A stretch of 58,960 nt of DNA from Saprospiraceae bacterium (GTDB lineage Bacteria > Bacteroidota > Bacteroidia > Chitinophagales > Saprospiraceae), in contig JABAQQ010000038.1 of NCBI GenBank assembly GCA_019187225.1, forward strand, positions 1 through 58,960, read 5' to 3'. Position numbers and translations under genes: made by a program. The notes under the pieces were generated by a model. The model made no database searches. It was not told the origin of the DNA and saw nothing but the letters and a program-made list of their open reading frames with translations. Positions 58,839 to 58,960 of this stretch are shown here, piece after piece. Within the stretch, counting starts at the first letter, position 1. Each line of letters opens with the position of its first letter.

Positions 58839-58960
58839 TTGTTCCTGCGCAGTGCCGACAACTATGTGGAAATTTTTCTTCTGAAAAACCAAACCGTACA
58901 ACGACTCATGCTCCGCATCGCCCTGAGCCGTTTGCCCGCCCAACTCGACGCCGACTTTTT
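58839..58960 (+). CDS. LytTR DNA-binding domain, host gene truncated at both ends
   Basis: The frame starting at 58839 reads LFLRSADNYVEIFLLKNQTV and then QRLMLRIALSRLPAQLDADF to the window edge. This is the core of a LytTR domain (usual pattern ILYIxSADNYVxI ... R.tL..lE.qL), as in response regulators partnered with LytS-type kinases. Its N-terminal part is missing: upstream lies the phage end, and the left flank holds no matching sequence. Either the gene was cut by a phage-mediated rearrangement or the flank was joined in assembly. Confidence 0.6.
   Translation, partial: MFLRSADNYVEIFLLKNQTVQRLMLRIALSRLPAQLDADF

Noticed and set aside
1-58960. rRNA genes, riboswitches, insertion sequences other than the prophage
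   Set aside because: No conserved rRNA core, riboswitch aptamer or IS transposase was recognised.

Overview
The window is Bacteroidota chromosome, most like the Saprospiria group (Lewinella/Haliscomenobacter type), carrying an almost complete Mu-like transposable prophage. The phylum assignment rests on type IX secretion (T9SS) sorting tails, a gliding-motility-type CHU_C adhesin, promoters of the TTTG-N20-TAnnTTTG type, start codons without Shine-Dalgarno sites, and an NRAMP transporter fused to a UspA domain. The genus is an inference.

Host part (1-19529). A manganese/iron module comes first: a DtxR/MntR-type regulator with a possible operator, a 7-bp repeat array forming a large inverted repeat, and mntH-uspA. 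Next come an NTF2-like protein, a nucleotidyltransferase-like/Nudix protein and a large propeller-type LytS-like histidine kinase with no response regulator beside it. A small HTH protein follows, then an M43 metalloprotease/T9SS cargo gene split by an in-frame TGA, a second T9SS cargo protein, and a 2025-residue repeat adhesin on the minus strand.

Prophage (about 19530-58838, 39.3 kb). The ends carry copies of an 18-bp putative transposase-binding repeat. The left (early) arm on + holds a three-TM cargo protein, a divergent XRE repressor and Ner-like regulator, the DDE transposase (MuA type), two exported proteins, the AAA target-selection ATPase (MuB type), many small early genes, two tRNA-like genes and a Gly-Tyr/Gly-Asp repeat ORF. 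The head module runs on the minus strand (33483-40114): small and large terminase, gp36-like, portal, MuF-like head protein with a toxin-like tail, gpG-like, amidase, gp37-like. From a divergent promoter region the plus strand carries protease/scaffold, capsid, holin-like candidates, sheath, tube, a tail-assembly chaperone pair with a clear -1 frameshift signal, tape measure, hub, spike, baseplate, collar fibre, four fibre-type proteins with Sec signal peptides, and a DNA adenine methylase at the extreme right, where Mu carries mom.

After the right end the window closes inside a truncated host LytTR-domain gene that has no counterpart in the left flank, and no target duplication is visible, so the two flanks are not a simple insertion site.

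Strongest leads: the frameshift signal (45907-45940), the signal-peptide-bearing fibre cluster (53507-57808), promoters whose -33 box lies inside the transposase-binding repeat, the tRNA-like genes including an internally deleted copy, the 22-bp repeat shared by the left end and the middle of the phage, and the MuF-toxin fusion. Pathway statements rest on family recognition by eye; no search was run.
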